Positions 1 to 9,396 of a DNA stretch of 64,000 bases are shown in pieces. The stretch's first letter is position 1; the number at the start of each line of letters is the position of its first letter. The stretch is from Telluribacter roseus. Its GTDB lineage: Bacteria; Bacteroidota; Bacteroidia; Cytophagales; Spirosomataceae. A program made the translations under genes and the position numbers. The notes under the pieces are model-generated. The model had not been told where the DNA came from, did no database searches, and saw only the letters and a program-made list of their open reading frames with translations. The DNA lies in the NCBI RefSeq assembly GCF_017355915.2, contig NZ_JAFEUV020000009.1, positions 186,001 to 250,000 on the forward strand, in the 5' to 3' direction.

Positions 1-555
1 CAGTATCTTAGGATTGACGGTAAGGGTATCCACCAGCTCAACGGCTGAGTAAGAAACCGAAGCGGCGCCATCGCGGAAGGAAGTCTCCTGCGCTACGCGC
101 TTATTGGCAAAGAAGATGGTATGCATCAGGCGGTGCAGGAACGGCCCCGCCATATTCAGATCGGCTGACCACTGGTACGACTGTTTGATCTGATTAGGGA
201 TCTGCATGTCACCTACTACCTGCGAAAGCAGGCCGGTGGCTACCTCGAACAGATGGCGTACTGCCTCGTCACCGTTGCCAAACTGCTCAAAGTACGGCAG
301 GAAAGCATGTACGTCGGTAATACCATTCTGAATCAGAAGTAGCTTGATCAGCTCTTCGTTCAGATTCTCAGAAGCAGAATAGTAAATCTCAGTGCGGTTG
401 CAGGTTGATACAACCAATACGTCTGAAACATCAAAGAATTCCCTTATACGAAGCATTAAAGCCTTGGCTCCCTCTTCGTTAAGTGCAATTTGCTCCCGAA
501 TTGCAAGGGGAGCGACCTTATACGATAAACTGACGGATTTGAACTGATTATACAT
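1..555 (-). CDS. hemA: Glutamyl-tRNA reductase, N-terminal part (cut by window edge)
   Basis: The first 185 codons of a gene that runs off the left edge. Glutamyl-tRNA reductase reduces Glu-tRNA with NADPH to glutamate-1-semialdehyde, the first step of C5 tetrapyrrole (haem) synthesis in the cytoplasm. The catalytic cysteine lies in the family motif STCNRTE (Cys52), and the start MYNQFKSVSLSYKVAPLAIR matches the family's opening beta strand and helix. The ATG complement is at 553-555. Upstream on the minus strand a TATTTTTG element (579-586) fits the -7 box of Bacteroidetes promoters, but only TTC is found where the -33 TTG is expected. The gene diverges from a histidine kinase gene. The family call is secure; the C-terminal part cannot be checked. 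Confidence 0.95.
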   Translation of the reverse strand, partial: MYNQFKSVSLSYKVAPLAIREQIALNEEGAKALMLRIREFFDVSDVLVVSTCNRTEIYYSASENLNEELIKLLLIQNGITDVHAFLPYFEQFGNGDEAVRHLFEVATGLLSQVVGDMQIPNQIKQSYQWSADLNMAGPFLHRLMHTIFFANKRVAQETSFRDGAASVSYSAVELVDTLTVNPKIL

Positions 556-835
556 TACTTACGCCTGAATTCTGACCACAAAAATAGGGTACAATCTCCA
601 CATTATGAAACGTCTTTTGCACAGGATGAGTTTATTTAGAAATAGTATAAATAACTACCTGAACAACTGAACAAAGTTCGCAGTTATAGTCAATCTAAAT
701 TATGACCTGGATCAGTTTTTTAGTTGATTTAACCCCGCTATAGTAAATACAGTAAATGACGGAAAATCGTTTATATTTACAGTATACAGCCAAAATAAAA
801 TCCTAAATTCTCCTGGTACAGTTGTCCACTACTAC
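556..835. other. Divergent promoter region hemA / histidine kinase
   Basis: AT-rich 280-bp spacer between two divergent genes. A -7-like TATTTTTG on the minus strand (579-586) can serve hemA. On the plus strand TATATTTA near 771-778 resembles a -7 box with one mismatch for the kinase gene. No ORF, tRNA or strong hairpin is visible. Confidence 0.45.
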
Positions 836-2104
836 ATGAGTACGGTAAACGACGAAAAACGCCCCCGCTTCTTCCTGCATCCGGTAGCCCTGCTCAATAG
901 TCTGCGTTTGCGCCGTACTCTGCTTGATACCTACGGACAAAAAAACAGCTACAAGTTCCTGATCGGCCTCAACCTGTTCCTGATCAGTGTAGGGTCGCTA
1001 TTTTACACCAGTGACCTGGTGACAAAGCTGGAAGAAAGGGAGCTGCGCCAGGTAAAGCTGTACGCGGAAGGCCTTCGCTACGCGATCAACAGTGACTTCG
1101 ACGAAGACTTTAACGTCGTAATGCAGAATATTATTGAAGCTAACTCCTTCTACGAGATTCCGGCCATCTATCTAGATGAGAACAACATGCCGGCTGCTCA
1201 TAACAATATATCGTTTCCTGAGAATGCCAGTCCGGAAGCCATCGAACGTTTGCTGGAAGAACGACTCAATCAGATGAAGGAAGAGCACGCTCCTATCGCC
1301 GTAGAGCTTGGTGACGGCCGTACCGGCTACGTATACTACAGCAATTCTTTCCTGCTGACTCAGCTCAAGTACTACCCTTACATACAGCTCTCGGGGCTAT
1401 TCCTGATCGGGTTTCTGGCCTACCTGGCATTTAGTTCGGCCCGACGGGCCGAGCAGAACCGGGTGTGGGTAGGACTGGCTAAGGAAACGGCCCACCAGCT
1501 GGGTACTCCCCTGTCGTCCCTGATGGCCTGGATCGAGTACTTTCGCTCTGACCCTGATTTTGATCCGGCTATTGCCGAAGAACTGGAAAAAGACGTGCAG
1601 CGCCTGGAAATGATCACCACCCGCTTCTCCAACATTGGCTCGGTACCTACGCTGAAGGAGGAGAACCTCGCTCAGGTCATTACAGAGTTCGTGACGTACC
1701 TTCAGAAACGGGTATCTTCCAAAGTCGCCTTCCACATAGACAACCAGCTCACCGAGGGACAGACGGTACTAATTAACCGTAACCTTTTTGAGTGGGTGGT
1801 GGAGAATATCTGTAAAAATGCCGTAGACGCCATGGCCGGGATAGGCGAAATCAGAATCACCATCATTCCTCATAAGCCCCAAAAAGAAGTCTTCATTGAT
1901 ATACAGGACAACGGCAAGGGAATCAGCAAGAGCAACCTGCAGAAGATATTCAGCCCCGGCTTCAGTACCAAAAAGCGCGGCTGGGGCCTGGGCCTGACGC
2001 TGGCCAAGCGCATCATCGAGAACTACCACAACGGCAAGCTGTTTGTCAAAAGCTCCGAACCAGGCAAGGGTACCACCTTCCGGATTGTACTACGCGATGA
2101 GTAG
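836..2104 (+). CDS. Membrane-bound sensor histidine kinase
   Basis: A 422-residue two-component kinase. Two membrane segments (about 41-60 and 183-201) bracket an extracytoplasmic sensor region of about 120 residues. The cytoplasmic part has an H-box with phospho-accepting His220 in AHQLGTPLSSL, an N-box at 324-333 (ENICKNAVDA), DNGKGIS at 358-364 and a glycine-rich WGLGL at 383-387, so the HisKA and HATPase_c domains are complete. No receiver domain or adjacent response regulator is seen, so the partner and signal are unknown. The arrangement divergent from hemA might link it to haem or envelope status, but that is inference only. Confidence 0.9.
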   Translation: MSTVNDEKRPRFFLHPVALLNSLRLRRTLLDTYGQKNSYKFLIGLNLFLISVGSLFYTSDLVTKLEERELRQVKLYAEGLRYAINSDFDEDFNVVMQNIIEANSFYEIPAIYLDENNMPAAHNNISFPENASPEAIERLLEERLNQMKEEHAPIAVELGDGRTGYVYYSNSFLLTQLKYYPYIQLSGLFLIGFLAYLAFSSARRAEQNRVWVGLAKETAHQLGTPLSSLMAWIEYFRSDPDFDPAIAEELEKDVQRLEMITTRFSNIGSVPTLKEENLAQVITEFVTYLQKRVSSKVAFHIDNQLTEGQTVLINRNLFEWVVENICKNAVDAMAGIGEIRITIIPHKPQKEVFIDIQDNGKGISKSNLQKIFSPGFSTKKRGWGLGLTLAKRIIENYHNGKLFVKSSEPGKGTTFRIVLRDE

Positions 2105-2459
2105 GTCACGCCTGCTGATTGGTACCTGTAAGTGGCTGAATTCTACAAGGAGATAATTGACGGAAGTACAACCTTACCGGCCACTATGACCACTTGATAA
2201 AATTTTGCTATAATTTGCTGTAAGTTAGAATATTAACCTTTATCTTGTCTACCATTTTTCGATTATTGGATACAACTAATTCGGGTAGATCTTCTTTGGG
2301 GTACTTAGGTGCCCAATATGTACATCTTCTGGTATCTGGAACTGACTAAAAGTCAGTGTAGGTGAGCCTTCTCCCATAGGTACTTTACTGACGCTCAATC
2401 GGCAAAAGAGCCCTTCTAAGGCAGGAGGTCATCCTGCTAATGCTGGATAGTATGTATCC
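2105..2459. other. 355-bp intergenic region, no gene seen
   Basis: Mostly AT-rich spacer downstream of the kinase gene. A short imperfect hairpin (GCAGGAGGTCATCCTGC near 2421-2437) lies just before the next gene. No tRNA, credible small ORF or clear terminator is visible. Confidence 0.4.
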
Positions 2460-3590
2460 ATGCACGCACCTACTGCTCATCCCCAACTTCTTTCACCCCA
2501 TTCACTAATGCACTATTCTCCTTTCGTCAAAGCAGGGTTACTGGCCCTGGTCGTGCTCATTAGTACCCTTGTAGGCTGGGAAATCTATCTGCGTAGTCAG
2601 GGATTCGAAATTTCCTACAACGACGACAATGACCTGTGGGCCTACCACCGCCAGCAGGTATACAAGGCTACCGCCGCCAATCCTGTCATTATCGGGTCTT
2701 CCCGGGTTAAGTTCGGGATAGATCTGGCTACCTGGGAAGCTACCTCCGGGGCGCCTCCCACCCAACTTGCCATGGTAGGTACTTCGCCCCGACCAATACT
2801 GGCTGATCTGGCCCGGGACAAGGACTTCAAAGGAACCGTGCTGATAGGCATAACCGAAGGATTATTCTTTTCACCTACCGGAAGCTATCCCGAACAGCAA
2901 GCTAACAAATGCACCGCTTACTATCCCCAATGGTCTATTGCTCAGCGGACCGGCTTCTACCTGAACCGCCAGCTGGAGTCCCGGTTGCTTTTTCTGGACA
3001 TCGAACGATTCAATCTGCGCTCGTTGCTGAATCGGGCAGGTGTTGCCAACCGACCGGGGGTATTTGCCCTGCCTGCTTTTCCGATGAAGTTTGTTACGGA
3101 TGGGTTTAACCGCCAAACCACTATTACACAGGATTTCATGGCTGATACAGCCATGCAGAATGAGCAGAAGGCCATCTGGATGTACGTATTTACAAAGGCT
3201 CCTCAGGCACCTATGACCGACAGCTTGCTCACCACCATCTTCGGAGCGGTAAAATCGGATGTTGCCACCATCAGGAAACGCGGCGGTCAGGTCTTATTCG
3301 TACGTATGCCAACTTCCGGAAAAGTATGGGAGTTGGAAAAGCAGGTGTTCCCGCGGGAAAAGTACTGGGATCGGTTACTCGCCGAAACCGGTGTGCCGGG
3401 TATACACTTTCAGGACTATCGCGAACTAGCCAGATACGAATGTCCGGAATGGTCACACCTGAGTCCGGCTGATGCCCGTACTTTCACAAGAGATCTGATC
3501 CGAATAGCCGAGCAGAAAACCGGCTGGCGCATCGCGCGCTCCTCCGTCGCTTCCGCCTCTACCAACTCGTCCACCTTAGCCGCCCGATAA
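2460..3590 (+). CDS. SGNH/AlgJ-like membrane-anchored protein, partner of MBOAT
   Basis: A 376-residue protein with one N-terminal membrane segment (about residues 25-43) and a long exported domain. The motif IIGSSRVKFGID near residue 77 resembles the GSS/GDS block I of SGNH hydrolase folds used by AlgJ/AlgX/DltD-type O-acetylation partners. The C-terminal sequence YECPEWSHLSPADAR contains a possible late Asp/His-type block (SHLSPADA). It ends 2 bp before the MBOAT gene, so the two are almost certainly cotranscribed. Inference: it takes part in transferring acetyl or other acyl groups to an exported polymer. A second in-frame ATG at 2508 is closer to the membrane segment and is a plausible alternative start. 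Confidence 0.65.
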   Translation: MHAPTAHPQLLSPHSLMHYSPFVKAGLLALVVLISTLVGWEIYLRSQGFEISYNDDNDLWAYHRQQVYKATAANPVIIGSSRVKFGIDLATWEATSGAPPTQLAMVGTSPRPILADLARDKDFKGTVLIGITEGLFFSPTGSYPEQQANKCTAYYPQWSIAQRTGFYLNRQLESRLLFLDIERFNLRSLLNRAGVANRPGVFALPAFPMKFVTDGFNRQTTITQDFMADTAMQNEQKAIWMYVFTKAPQAPMTDSLLTTIFGAVKSDVATIRKRGGQVLFVRMPTSGKVWELEKQVFPREKYWDRLLAETGVPGIHFQDYRELARYECPEWSHLSPADARTFTRDLIRIAEQKTGWRIARSSVASASTNSSTLAAR

Positions 3591-3592
3591 TC

Positions 3593-5071
3593 ATGGTTTT
3601 CAATTCGTATACCTTCATTGTGTTTTTGGGCGTGGTGCTGCTGCTGCACAACCTGCCCCTATCCTGGAAAGCAAAAAAGGTGAATCTGCTGGTGGCCAGC
3701 TACCTTTTTTACGCCGTCTGGAACCCGCCCTTCGTATTGCTCCTGTGGCTTTCGACTGTAGTAGACTACCTGGCGGCCCTGGCGCTGGGGCGGGAGGAAA
3801 ATCAGTATAAGCGCAAGGGGCTTTTGGTCCTAAGCCTGGCCGTCAATCTGGGTATGCTGGGATACTTTAAGTACGGGGGCTTTCTGATGGATAATTTCGT
3901 GGCGCTGCTTTCGCTGGCAGGTGTTACGTACCAGCCTCCCCAGGCAGATATTATCCTGCCGGTAGGTATCTCGTTCTATACGTTCCAGACGCTCTCCTAC
4001 ACCCTTGACGTATACCGCCGGAAGTTTGCTCCTGAGAAGTCCCTGCTTGACTTTTCGCTGTTCGTCACGTTCTTTCCGCAGCTGGTAGCCGGTCCTATTG
4101 TCCGTCCGGGCGAGTTGATACCCCAGTTCAAAGTACCTCATCAGGCTACCCAAACCCAGATGATCCGGGGGCTATTTCTGCTCACGCTGGGCCTGTTTAT
4201 GAAAGTAGGTATTGCCGATGGGATGCTATCAGAGACGGCTGACTCGATATTTGGTGTTCCTTTTCCACTGCATCCGCTGGATGCCTGGGCGGGGGTACTT
4301 GCTTTTTCAGGTCAGATTTTCTTTGACTTTGCCGGTTACTCCACCTGCGCCATCGGAGTGGCCCTGTGTCTGGGTTTTATCCTGCCCGACAACTTCCGCT
4401 ACCCCTACGCGGCTATAGGCTTCTCTGACTTCTGGCGACGATGGCATATTACGTTGTCTACCTGGCTGCGCGACTACCTGTACATTCCGCTGGGCGGCAA
4501 CCGCCTCGGCGCCACCCGGACGTACCTCAACCTGATGATTACGATGCTGCTGGGAGGCCTGTGGCACGGCGCCAACTGGAACTTTGTAATTTGGGGAGCC
4601 CTGCACGGGGTCTTTCTTGGAGTAGAAAGGCTATTCAGAGACCGGCCCGCCCGACTTCCCGAAATGCCTCTGGCTACGGATACGGTCATCACTCAGGCCT
4701 CTATGCTTCCGGCTATTCCCATCAGTCGCTCCGTGTCGCGGTTTGGACTGGCTTTGATGACATTTTTTCTGATTAGCCTGACCTGGGTCTTTTTCCGATC
4801 TCCCGACTTTGGTACCGCTATGCGGCTCCTGCTCTCGATGTTTGGTGTGATTCCGGTTCAGATCAAGTTCCTGGCTACTATTGATATGTACAAGGTATTT
4901 GTAGTAACGGTGGCCCTGCTGGGTTGCCACTGGCTCATGCGTGATAAATCGGTAGTAGCAGTAGCCGAGCGTACCCCCTGGTGGCTGCTTGGACTAGGCT
5001 GGGCTGCCATGCTGCTGGTACTGGTACTTACCCAAAAGAGCACCGGATCATTTATTTATTTCCAGTTCTGA
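3593..5071 (+). CDS. MBOAT family O-acyltransferase (AlgI-like)
   Basis: A 492-residue polytopic membrane protein. MBOAT proteins pass acyl groups across or at the membrane to polysaccharides or other acceptors. The core motifs are all present: PVGISFYTFQ near 123-132, FFPQLVAGPIVRP at 160-172, DFWRRWHITLSTWLRDYLY at 279-297 and GGLWHGANWNFVIWG at 321-335, in which His325 is the expected catalytic residue. Length matches AlgI (about 470-520 residues). It follows the SGNH-like gene with a 2-bp gap, an AlgI-AlgJ type arrangement. No alginate synthesis genes are nearby, so the acceptor polymer is unknown. Confidence 0.92.
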   Translation: MVFNSYTFIVFLGVVLLLHNLPLSWKAKKVNLLVASYLFYAVWNPPFVLLLWLSTVVDYLAALALGREENQYKRKGLLVLSLAVNLGMLGYFKYGGFLMDNFVALLSLAGVTYQPPQADIILPVGISFYTFQTLSYTLDVYRRKFAPEKSLLDFSLFVTFFPQLVAGPIVRPGELIPQFKVPHQATQTQMIRGLFLLTLGLFMKVGIADGMLSETADSIFGVPFPLHPLDAWAGVLAFSGQIFFDFAGYSTCAIGVALCLGFILPDNFRYPYAAIGFSDFWRRWHITLSTWLRDYLYIPLGGNRLGATRTYLNLMITMLLGGLWHGANWNFVIWGALHGVFLGVERLFRDRPARLPEMPLATDTVITQASMLPAIPISRSVSRFGLALMTFFLISLTWVFFRSPDFGTAMRLLLSMFGVIPVQIKFLATIDMYKVFVVTVALLGCHWLMRDKSVVAVAERTPWWLLGLGWAAMLLVLVLTQKSTGSFIYFQF

Positions 5072-5112
5072 TCTACCCCTACGGTGCTTCCGGGCTCTTA
5101 CTTAAGCCTGTT

Positions 5113-5160
5113 ATAAACCAGAAGTACCTGACCAGGTTTGGTCAGGTACTTCTGGTTTAT
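5113..5160. terminator. Bidirectional terminator hairpin, 22-bp stem
   Basis: Perfect inverted repeat: arms 5113-5134 and 5139-5160 around a GGTT loop. It sits between the convergent MBOAT and lipoprotein genes and can stop transcription from both sides. No long T-run follows. Confidence 0.8.
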
Positions 5161-5231
5161 CTATATTCTACAACTAATATTAAAAGTAGGTTTCTATCGG
5201 ATAGATATACATCCCAAAGAGTCTCCTCCCA

Positions 5232-5759
5232 CTAATCCAGCGGAACGGATATGGTATCGGTTTCGATCACGTTGCTTACCCGAAGGGCACGGTCACGTAC
5301 TCTGACCTGGAACTTCAGCACGGTAGGCTGGGCAAAGCGTGAGTAGAAGAAGATCTGGGAGAAGTCAAGCTTGCCTTTGATAGGACCTGGCTTACCGTCG
5401 CGCTTGAGTACCGGAAAGAAAAGCTTGCTACTCACGGCGGAAGGTACCTCCACAAAACGATCATCTTCCTGACGCAGAATAGTCAGCTCGTAGTTACCCC
5501 AGCCGCTGTACTTGGTGTTGAGCAGTGTGGTATCGCTGCGCTCTTCCGGCGTTACCCCCAGGTCGCCATCGCCATCTTCAAAATCAATGGTAATCACCAC
5601 CGAGTCTTTCTGAGCGTTAGGTCCCGAGAACGGATCCGGAACAGTATACTTGTCTATACTGTTGAACTCTATACGCGGGGTATTATCAAAATTAGGAGTT
5701 TCGACGCAGCTTGCCAGTGCCAGAGCGGCAAATAGTACTATGTAAAGAGTGTAGCGCAT
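5232..5759 (-). CDS. Hypothetical lipoprotein
   Basis: A 175-residue protein with a lipoprotein signal peptide: hydrophobic segment after MRYTLY and lipobox LASC with lipidated Cys17. The mature part begins with a polar stretch and contains an acidic segment DFEDGDGDLGV (near 60-70), which looks like a calcium-binding style loop and is common in Bacteroidetes surface lipoproteins. The rest is predicted beta-rich. It is monocistronic and convergent with the MBOAT gene. No enzymatic motif is visible and the function is unknown. Confidence 0.75.
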   Translation of the reverse strand: MRYTLYIVLFAALALASCVETPNFDNTPRIEFNSIDKYTVPDPFSGPNAQKDSVVITIDFEDGDGDLGVTPEERSDTTLLNTKYSGWGNYELTILRQEDDRFVEVPSAVSSKLFFPVLKRDGKPGPIKGKLDFSQIFFYSRFAQPTVLKFQVRVRDRALRVSNVIETDTISVPLD

Positions 5760-5839
5760 AGTGCAGGTGAAGTATCTGAGGTTTGGCTTTTACTACTAAC
5801 AGATTCAATCCTCATAGGTTTAAGAATCTGCTTTTGAAA

Positions 5840-5847
5840 TATCTTTG
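5840..5847 (+). promoter_or_regulatory. Bacteroidetes-type -7 element TATCTTTG
   Basis: Exact match to TAnnTTTG about 44 bp upstream of the TTG start of the LuxE-like gene. No TTG is found at the ideal -33 spacing, so only half of the promoter is convincing. Confidence 0.45.
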
Positions 5848-5890
5848 TATATATATTCTAGAATAAACACTACCCACGAAAGTAACAGGA

Positions 5891-6943
5891 TTGGAACTAC
5901 CACGCAATAGCTCACCCGCAGTACTTCGGCAGGCACTCCGCCAGCAGGTGATAGACCTTAGCCCGGATGGCTTTGAGGCAACAGCCCTGCGGATATTCAG
6001 GTATCAGGCTCAGTACAATCCGGTGTACAGCGCTTTTCTGTCTCACCTGCGTATCCGGCCCGACCAACCGCAGCGTCTGAACGAGATACCCTTTCTACCT
6101 ATTCAGTTTTTCAAGAGCCATACCATCCGCACCGGACAGCCGCCCGAGAGCGAGACCACTTTTGAGAGCAGCGGCACCACGGGCACGGTTACCAGCCGTC
6201 ACACGCTCTACGACCCGGCCCTCTACCACCAGGTGAGTGAGCGCATCTTTGAGCAGCAGTATGGTCCTTTAAGCAACTTCCACGTACTGGCCCTATTACC
6301 TTCATACCTTGAACGAAACAACTCGTCACTGGTGTATATGGCGCAGCATTTTATTGAGAAGACAGCCTCCCCCTACTCCGGATTTTACCTGTACGATACC
6401 GAGGCGCTCACCCAACAGCTACGCACACTGGCCCGGCTCCGGGATGGTCGCCGGGTACTGGTACTGGGGGTTACCTTTGCCTTGCTCGACTGGGCAGAAG
6501 GTATCGGTGACGCGGCGTTTCTGAGAGAGCTTCCGGACCTGATCGTGATGGAAACGGGGGGGATGAAGGGCCGGCGCCGTGAAATACTCCGCGAAGAAGT
6601 ACACGATGAACTCATGAGCCGCCTGGGCATCGGCGAGGTACACTCCGAATACGGCATGACCGAGTTGCTGTCGCAGGGGTACTCACACGGACAGGGGGTA
6701 TTCAGGCCGGGTTACACCATGCGCATTCTGATTCGGGATACCAATGACCCGCTGGATGTGAAAGCACCGGGTACTTACCAGCGCACGGGAGGGATTAACG
6801 TCATTGACCTGGCTAATCTGGACTCGTGCAGCTTTATCGAAACGCAGGATCTGGGGCGCCTGGGGGATGAGCCGGATACCTTCTATGTAATCGGACGGTT
6901 TGATAACTCAGATATACGAGGGTGTAATCTGATGGCCCTATAA
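5891..6943 (+). CDS. LuxE-like acyl-protein synthetase / acyltransferase
   Basis: A 350-residue member of the LuxE acyl-protein synthetase family, a branch of adenylate-forming enzymes. The diagnostic loop TFESSGTTGTVTSRH is near residues 89-103, and EVHSEYGMTELLSQ near 248-261 matches the second conserved block. LuxE activates fatty acids for protein-bound transfer in bioluminescence, but no luxCD-like genes are nearby; Bacteroidota carry stand-alone copies of unknown substrate. Translation appears to begin at TTG 5891, because there is no suitable ATG before the conserved N-terminal region (RIFRYQAQYNPVY near 36-48), and a -7 element lies at the right distance. The family is fairly sure, the reaction is not. 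Confidence 0.8.
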   Translation: MELPRNSSPAVLRQALRQQVIDLSPDGFEATALRIFRYQAQYNPVYSAFLSHLRIRPDQPQRLNEIPFLPIQFFKSHTIRTGQPPESETTFESSGTTGTVTSRHTLYDPALYHQVSERIFEQQYGPLSNFHVLALLPSYLERNNSSLVYMAQHFIEKTASPYSGFYLYDTEALTQQLRTLARLRDGRRVLVLGVTFALLDWAEGIGDAAFLRELPDLIVMETGGMKGRRREILREEVHDELMSRLGIGEVHSEYGMTELLSQGYSHGQGVFRPGYTMRILIRDTNDPLDVKAPGTYQRTGGINVIDLANLDSCSFIETQDLGRLGDEPDTFYVIGRFDNSDIRGCNLMAL

Positions 6944-6986
6944 ACGCAGCAGGCCCGACCGTGTGGTCGGGCCTGCTGCGTTTATA
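6939..6986. terminator. Bidirectional terminator hairpin overlapping a stop codon
   Basis: Perfect 22-bp stem (6939-6960 with 6965-6986) and GTGT loop between two convergent genes. The left arm contains the TAA stop of the LuxE-like gene (6941-6943). The core is GC-rich and the flanks are A/T-rich in both directions. Confidence 0.85.
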
Positions 6987-6996
6987 ACTTCTGGTA

Positions 6997-8160
6997 TTAG
7001 CTACCGATACTGGCGTACAGCTTCACATCATCCAGCGTAATGATATCGCCACACAGGATGATCAGTCGCTCGATTACGTTACGGAGCTCGCGAACGTTAC
7101 CGGTCCAGGGGAGTGTCTGCAGGTGCTGCATAGCCTCTGGTAATATGCGCTTGGGCGCACTACCGTACTCCTCGGCTATGTCATGCAGAAACTTATCGGC
7201 CAGTAGTGGGATATCCACAGCCCGCTCAGCCAGAGGCGGCACATAGATCAGGATCACACTCAGACGGTGGAAAAGGTCTTCACGGAAGTTACCATCCTGT
7301 ATCTCCCGCCGCAGGTCTTTGTTGGTAGCCGCAATAACCCGTACGTTGACTTTTATTTCTTTCTCGCCGCCTACCCGCGTTATTTTATTTTCCTGCAGGG
7401 CACGTAGTACCTTGGCCTGAGCCGACAGGCTCATATCGCCTATCTCGTCCAAGAATATGGTACCTCCGCTGGCCTGCTCAAACTTGCCAATACGCTGCTT
7501 GATAGCGGATGTAAACGCGCCCTTTTCGTGACCGAATAGTTCGCTTTCGATCAATTCGCTGGGTATAGCGGCGCAGTTCACCTCCACCAGCGGCATATGA
7601 GCCCGTGAGCTCCGCTCGTGGATCTGTTTGGCCACCAGTTCTTTTCCCGAGCCGTTGGGGCCGGTTATAAGTACCCGCGCCTCCGTAGGAGCCACCCGCT
7701 CGATGGATTCCTTCACCCGTCGGATCGGGTCGGAGTTACCTACTATTTCGTTGATTTTGTAGATCCGCTTCTTGAGCTGATTGGCTTCGGCTACCAGTTT
7801 GTACTTCTCGATAGCGTTGCGGACACTGATGAGCAGCCGGTTCAGATCCGGTGGCTTGGTAATGAAATCGTAGGCTCCACGCTTGGTGGCTTCTACGGCA
7901 TTCTCCACGTTGCCATAGGCCGACACCATAATAAACTGAGTACTCCGGCCCATCTCCCCCGCTTTCAGCAATAGCTCCAGACCATCCATCTTGGGCATAC
8001 TGATGTCGCAGAGCGCCACGTGGTAGTCATTACTTTTGATTTTTTCGAGACCTTCGTCACCATCTTTAGCCTCATCTACTTCGTAACCTTCATATTCCAG
8101 AATGTCCCGCAGGGCGTCCCGAATGTTCTTTTCATCATCAACGATGATTATTTTAACCAT
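6997..8160 (-). CDS. Sigma-54-type response regulator lacking the HTH domain
   Basis: 387 residues: an N-terminal receiver (1-120) with acidic pair D8/D9, phospho-acceptor Asp52 and Lys102, then an AAA+ sigma-54 interaction domain (about 138-370) with Walker A GPNGSGKE at 167-174 and Walker [12 protein letters not shown] at 232-242. The sigma-54 contact loop reads GAFTSA (214-219) instead of GAFTGA. The protein stops at the end of the AAA+ C-domain ([12 protein letters not shown]), so the usual Fis-type helix-turn-helix is missing. It may act from solution or through partners. No cognate kinase is adjacent. The gene is intact at both ends, so the short form is not a frameshift. Confidence 0.92.
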   Translation of the reverse strand: MVKIIIVDDEKNIRDALRDILEYEGYEVDEAKDGDEGLEKIKSNDYHVALCDISMPKMDGLELLLKAGEMGRSTQFIMVSAYGNVENAVEATKRGAYDFITKPPDLNRLLISVRNAIEKYKLVAEANQLKKRIYKINEIVGNSDPIRRVKESIERVAPTEARVLITGPNGSGKELVAKQIHERSSRAHMPLVEVNCAAIPSELIESELFGHEKGAFTSAIKQRIGKFEQASGGTIFLDEIGDMSLSAQAKVLRALQENKITRVGGEKEIKVNVRVIAATNKDLRREIQDGNFREDLFHRLSVILIYVPPLAERAVDIPLLADKFLHDIAEEYGSAPKRILPEAMQHLQTLPWTGNVRELRNVIERLIILCGDIITLDDVKLYASIGS

Positions 8161-8342
8161 GGTAATGGAGTGGGAAGATTTATAATGTTTGCGAAAATTA
8201 AGGGAAAGTCACCTCTAATTGCAATGATAAAAGTAATATTTACTGAATACCTGCGCAAAGATTCTTTCCTTATCCTTGGTGTCAGCCCTCTCTGACCTCC
8301 CTGTTTAGCTACTTTCCTACGTGCCTTCCTGCTCACAAAAAA

Positions 8343-8361
8343 GCAAGCATAGTATGCTTGC
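8343..8361 (-). terminator. Terminator for the DsbA-like gene
   Basis: Hairpin GCAAGCAT-AGT-ATGCTTGC followed on the minus strand by TTTTTTG, giving a classic stem plus U-tract downstream of the gene at 8452-9150. A second imperfect hairpin (8402-8432, one mismatch in 10 bp) lies closer to the gene. Confidence 0.65.
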
Positions 8362-8451
8362 AGGGAGATGTACTCAGGCTGTCTGTACTAATACAAAACA
8401 GAGCCCGCCTGATTTATACTACCAGGCAGGCTATCTATTGTTTAACTTTCA

Positions 8452-9150
8452 TTAGCAACCTTCTGGTCCGCAGGCTTGTCCGCTCATGGCTTCCAGCATC
8501 TCATCACGAACAGTGGTAAGCGCCTGAACAAACACTTCGGAAGGCTGGGCTCCCGAAACGCCGTACTTATTATTCAGGATAAAGAAGGGTACTCCACTGA
8601 CACCCATGCTCTGGTAGTGCGTGATCTCCTGCTTTACTTCGTAGCCGATCGCGTCATCAGCCAGTATGGCCTCAACCTTTTCCTGATTCCAGCCGAAGGG
8701 CTCAAACAGCCCGGCCAGTACCGACGCCTCCCTCAGGTCTTTGCCATCGGTAAAGTACGCCTTAAACAGGATTTCTTCTGCCTGGTCCTTGAAGCCTTCC
8801 TGACCGGCTACGTGCAGCAGCTTGTGCAGGGAGATGGTGTTCAGCACGTAGGTGATCGTATCAAACCTGAAATCAATACCTACTTCATGACCTACATTGG
8901 TCAGGTGAGCGTGCATCTGCTCCACTTTCCCTCCATTGCCGAACTTCCGCAGAAAGTATTCATTCCGCTCCATACCGACGTCGGGTATGGTAGGGTCCAG
9001 TTGGAAAGGGTGCCAGCTGATCTTGACTTCTGAGCCTTCCGGCAGCTCCGTCAGTGCTTTTTCCAGGCGCTTTTTGCCTACGTAGCACCAGGGACACACT
9101 ACATCCGAAACAATATCTATGGTAATAGCTGGAGTTATTGGCTTAAACAT
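8452..9150 (-). CDS. DsbA family oxidoreductase (FrnE-like)
   Basis: A 232-residue thioredoxin-fold protein with helical insertion, matching the DsbA/FrnE/2-hydroxychromene-2-carboxylate isomerase superfamily in length and order. The redox motif CPWC is at 19-22, and the cis-proline loop appears as GVSGVPFFI near residue 183. There is no signal peptide, so it is cytoplasmic, unlike periplasmic DsbA. FrnE homologues in other bacteria act in disulfide chemistry under oxidative stress. The C-terminus ends in CGPEGC, an extra cysteine pair that could work as a resolving or metal-binding tail. It is monocistronic. Confidence 0.88.
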   Translation of the reverse strand: MFKPITPAITIDIVSDVVCPWCYVGKKRLEKALTELPEGSEVKISWHPFQLDPTIPDVGMERNEYFLRKFGNGGKVEQMHAHLTNVGHEVGIDFRFDTITYVLNTISLHKLLHVAGQEGFKDQAEEILFKAYFTDGKDLREASVLAGLFEPFGWNQEKVEAILADDAIGYEVKQEITHYQSMGVSGVPFFILNNKYGVSGAQPSEVFVQALTTVRDEMLEAMSGQACGPEGC

Positions 9151-9396
9151 ATTCTTTTATTTTAGGTGATTCCGAAGAACTGTCTTTTTGACAACAGCTC
9201 TTCTCCGAATTTAATTCAAACCTGACCCTGATGATCAGGTCCTGCGATTTCCCAAAAAAGAATATGCCGATGTTTAGATTTTAACTATTTTAGGTACAAA
9301 TATTTCAAAAATAAAGACGTTATTATTTCATATTTTGTACATAACGAATGTATTTTTACATTCTGCATTGTTAACCCTTTTTACTAATCCAACATA

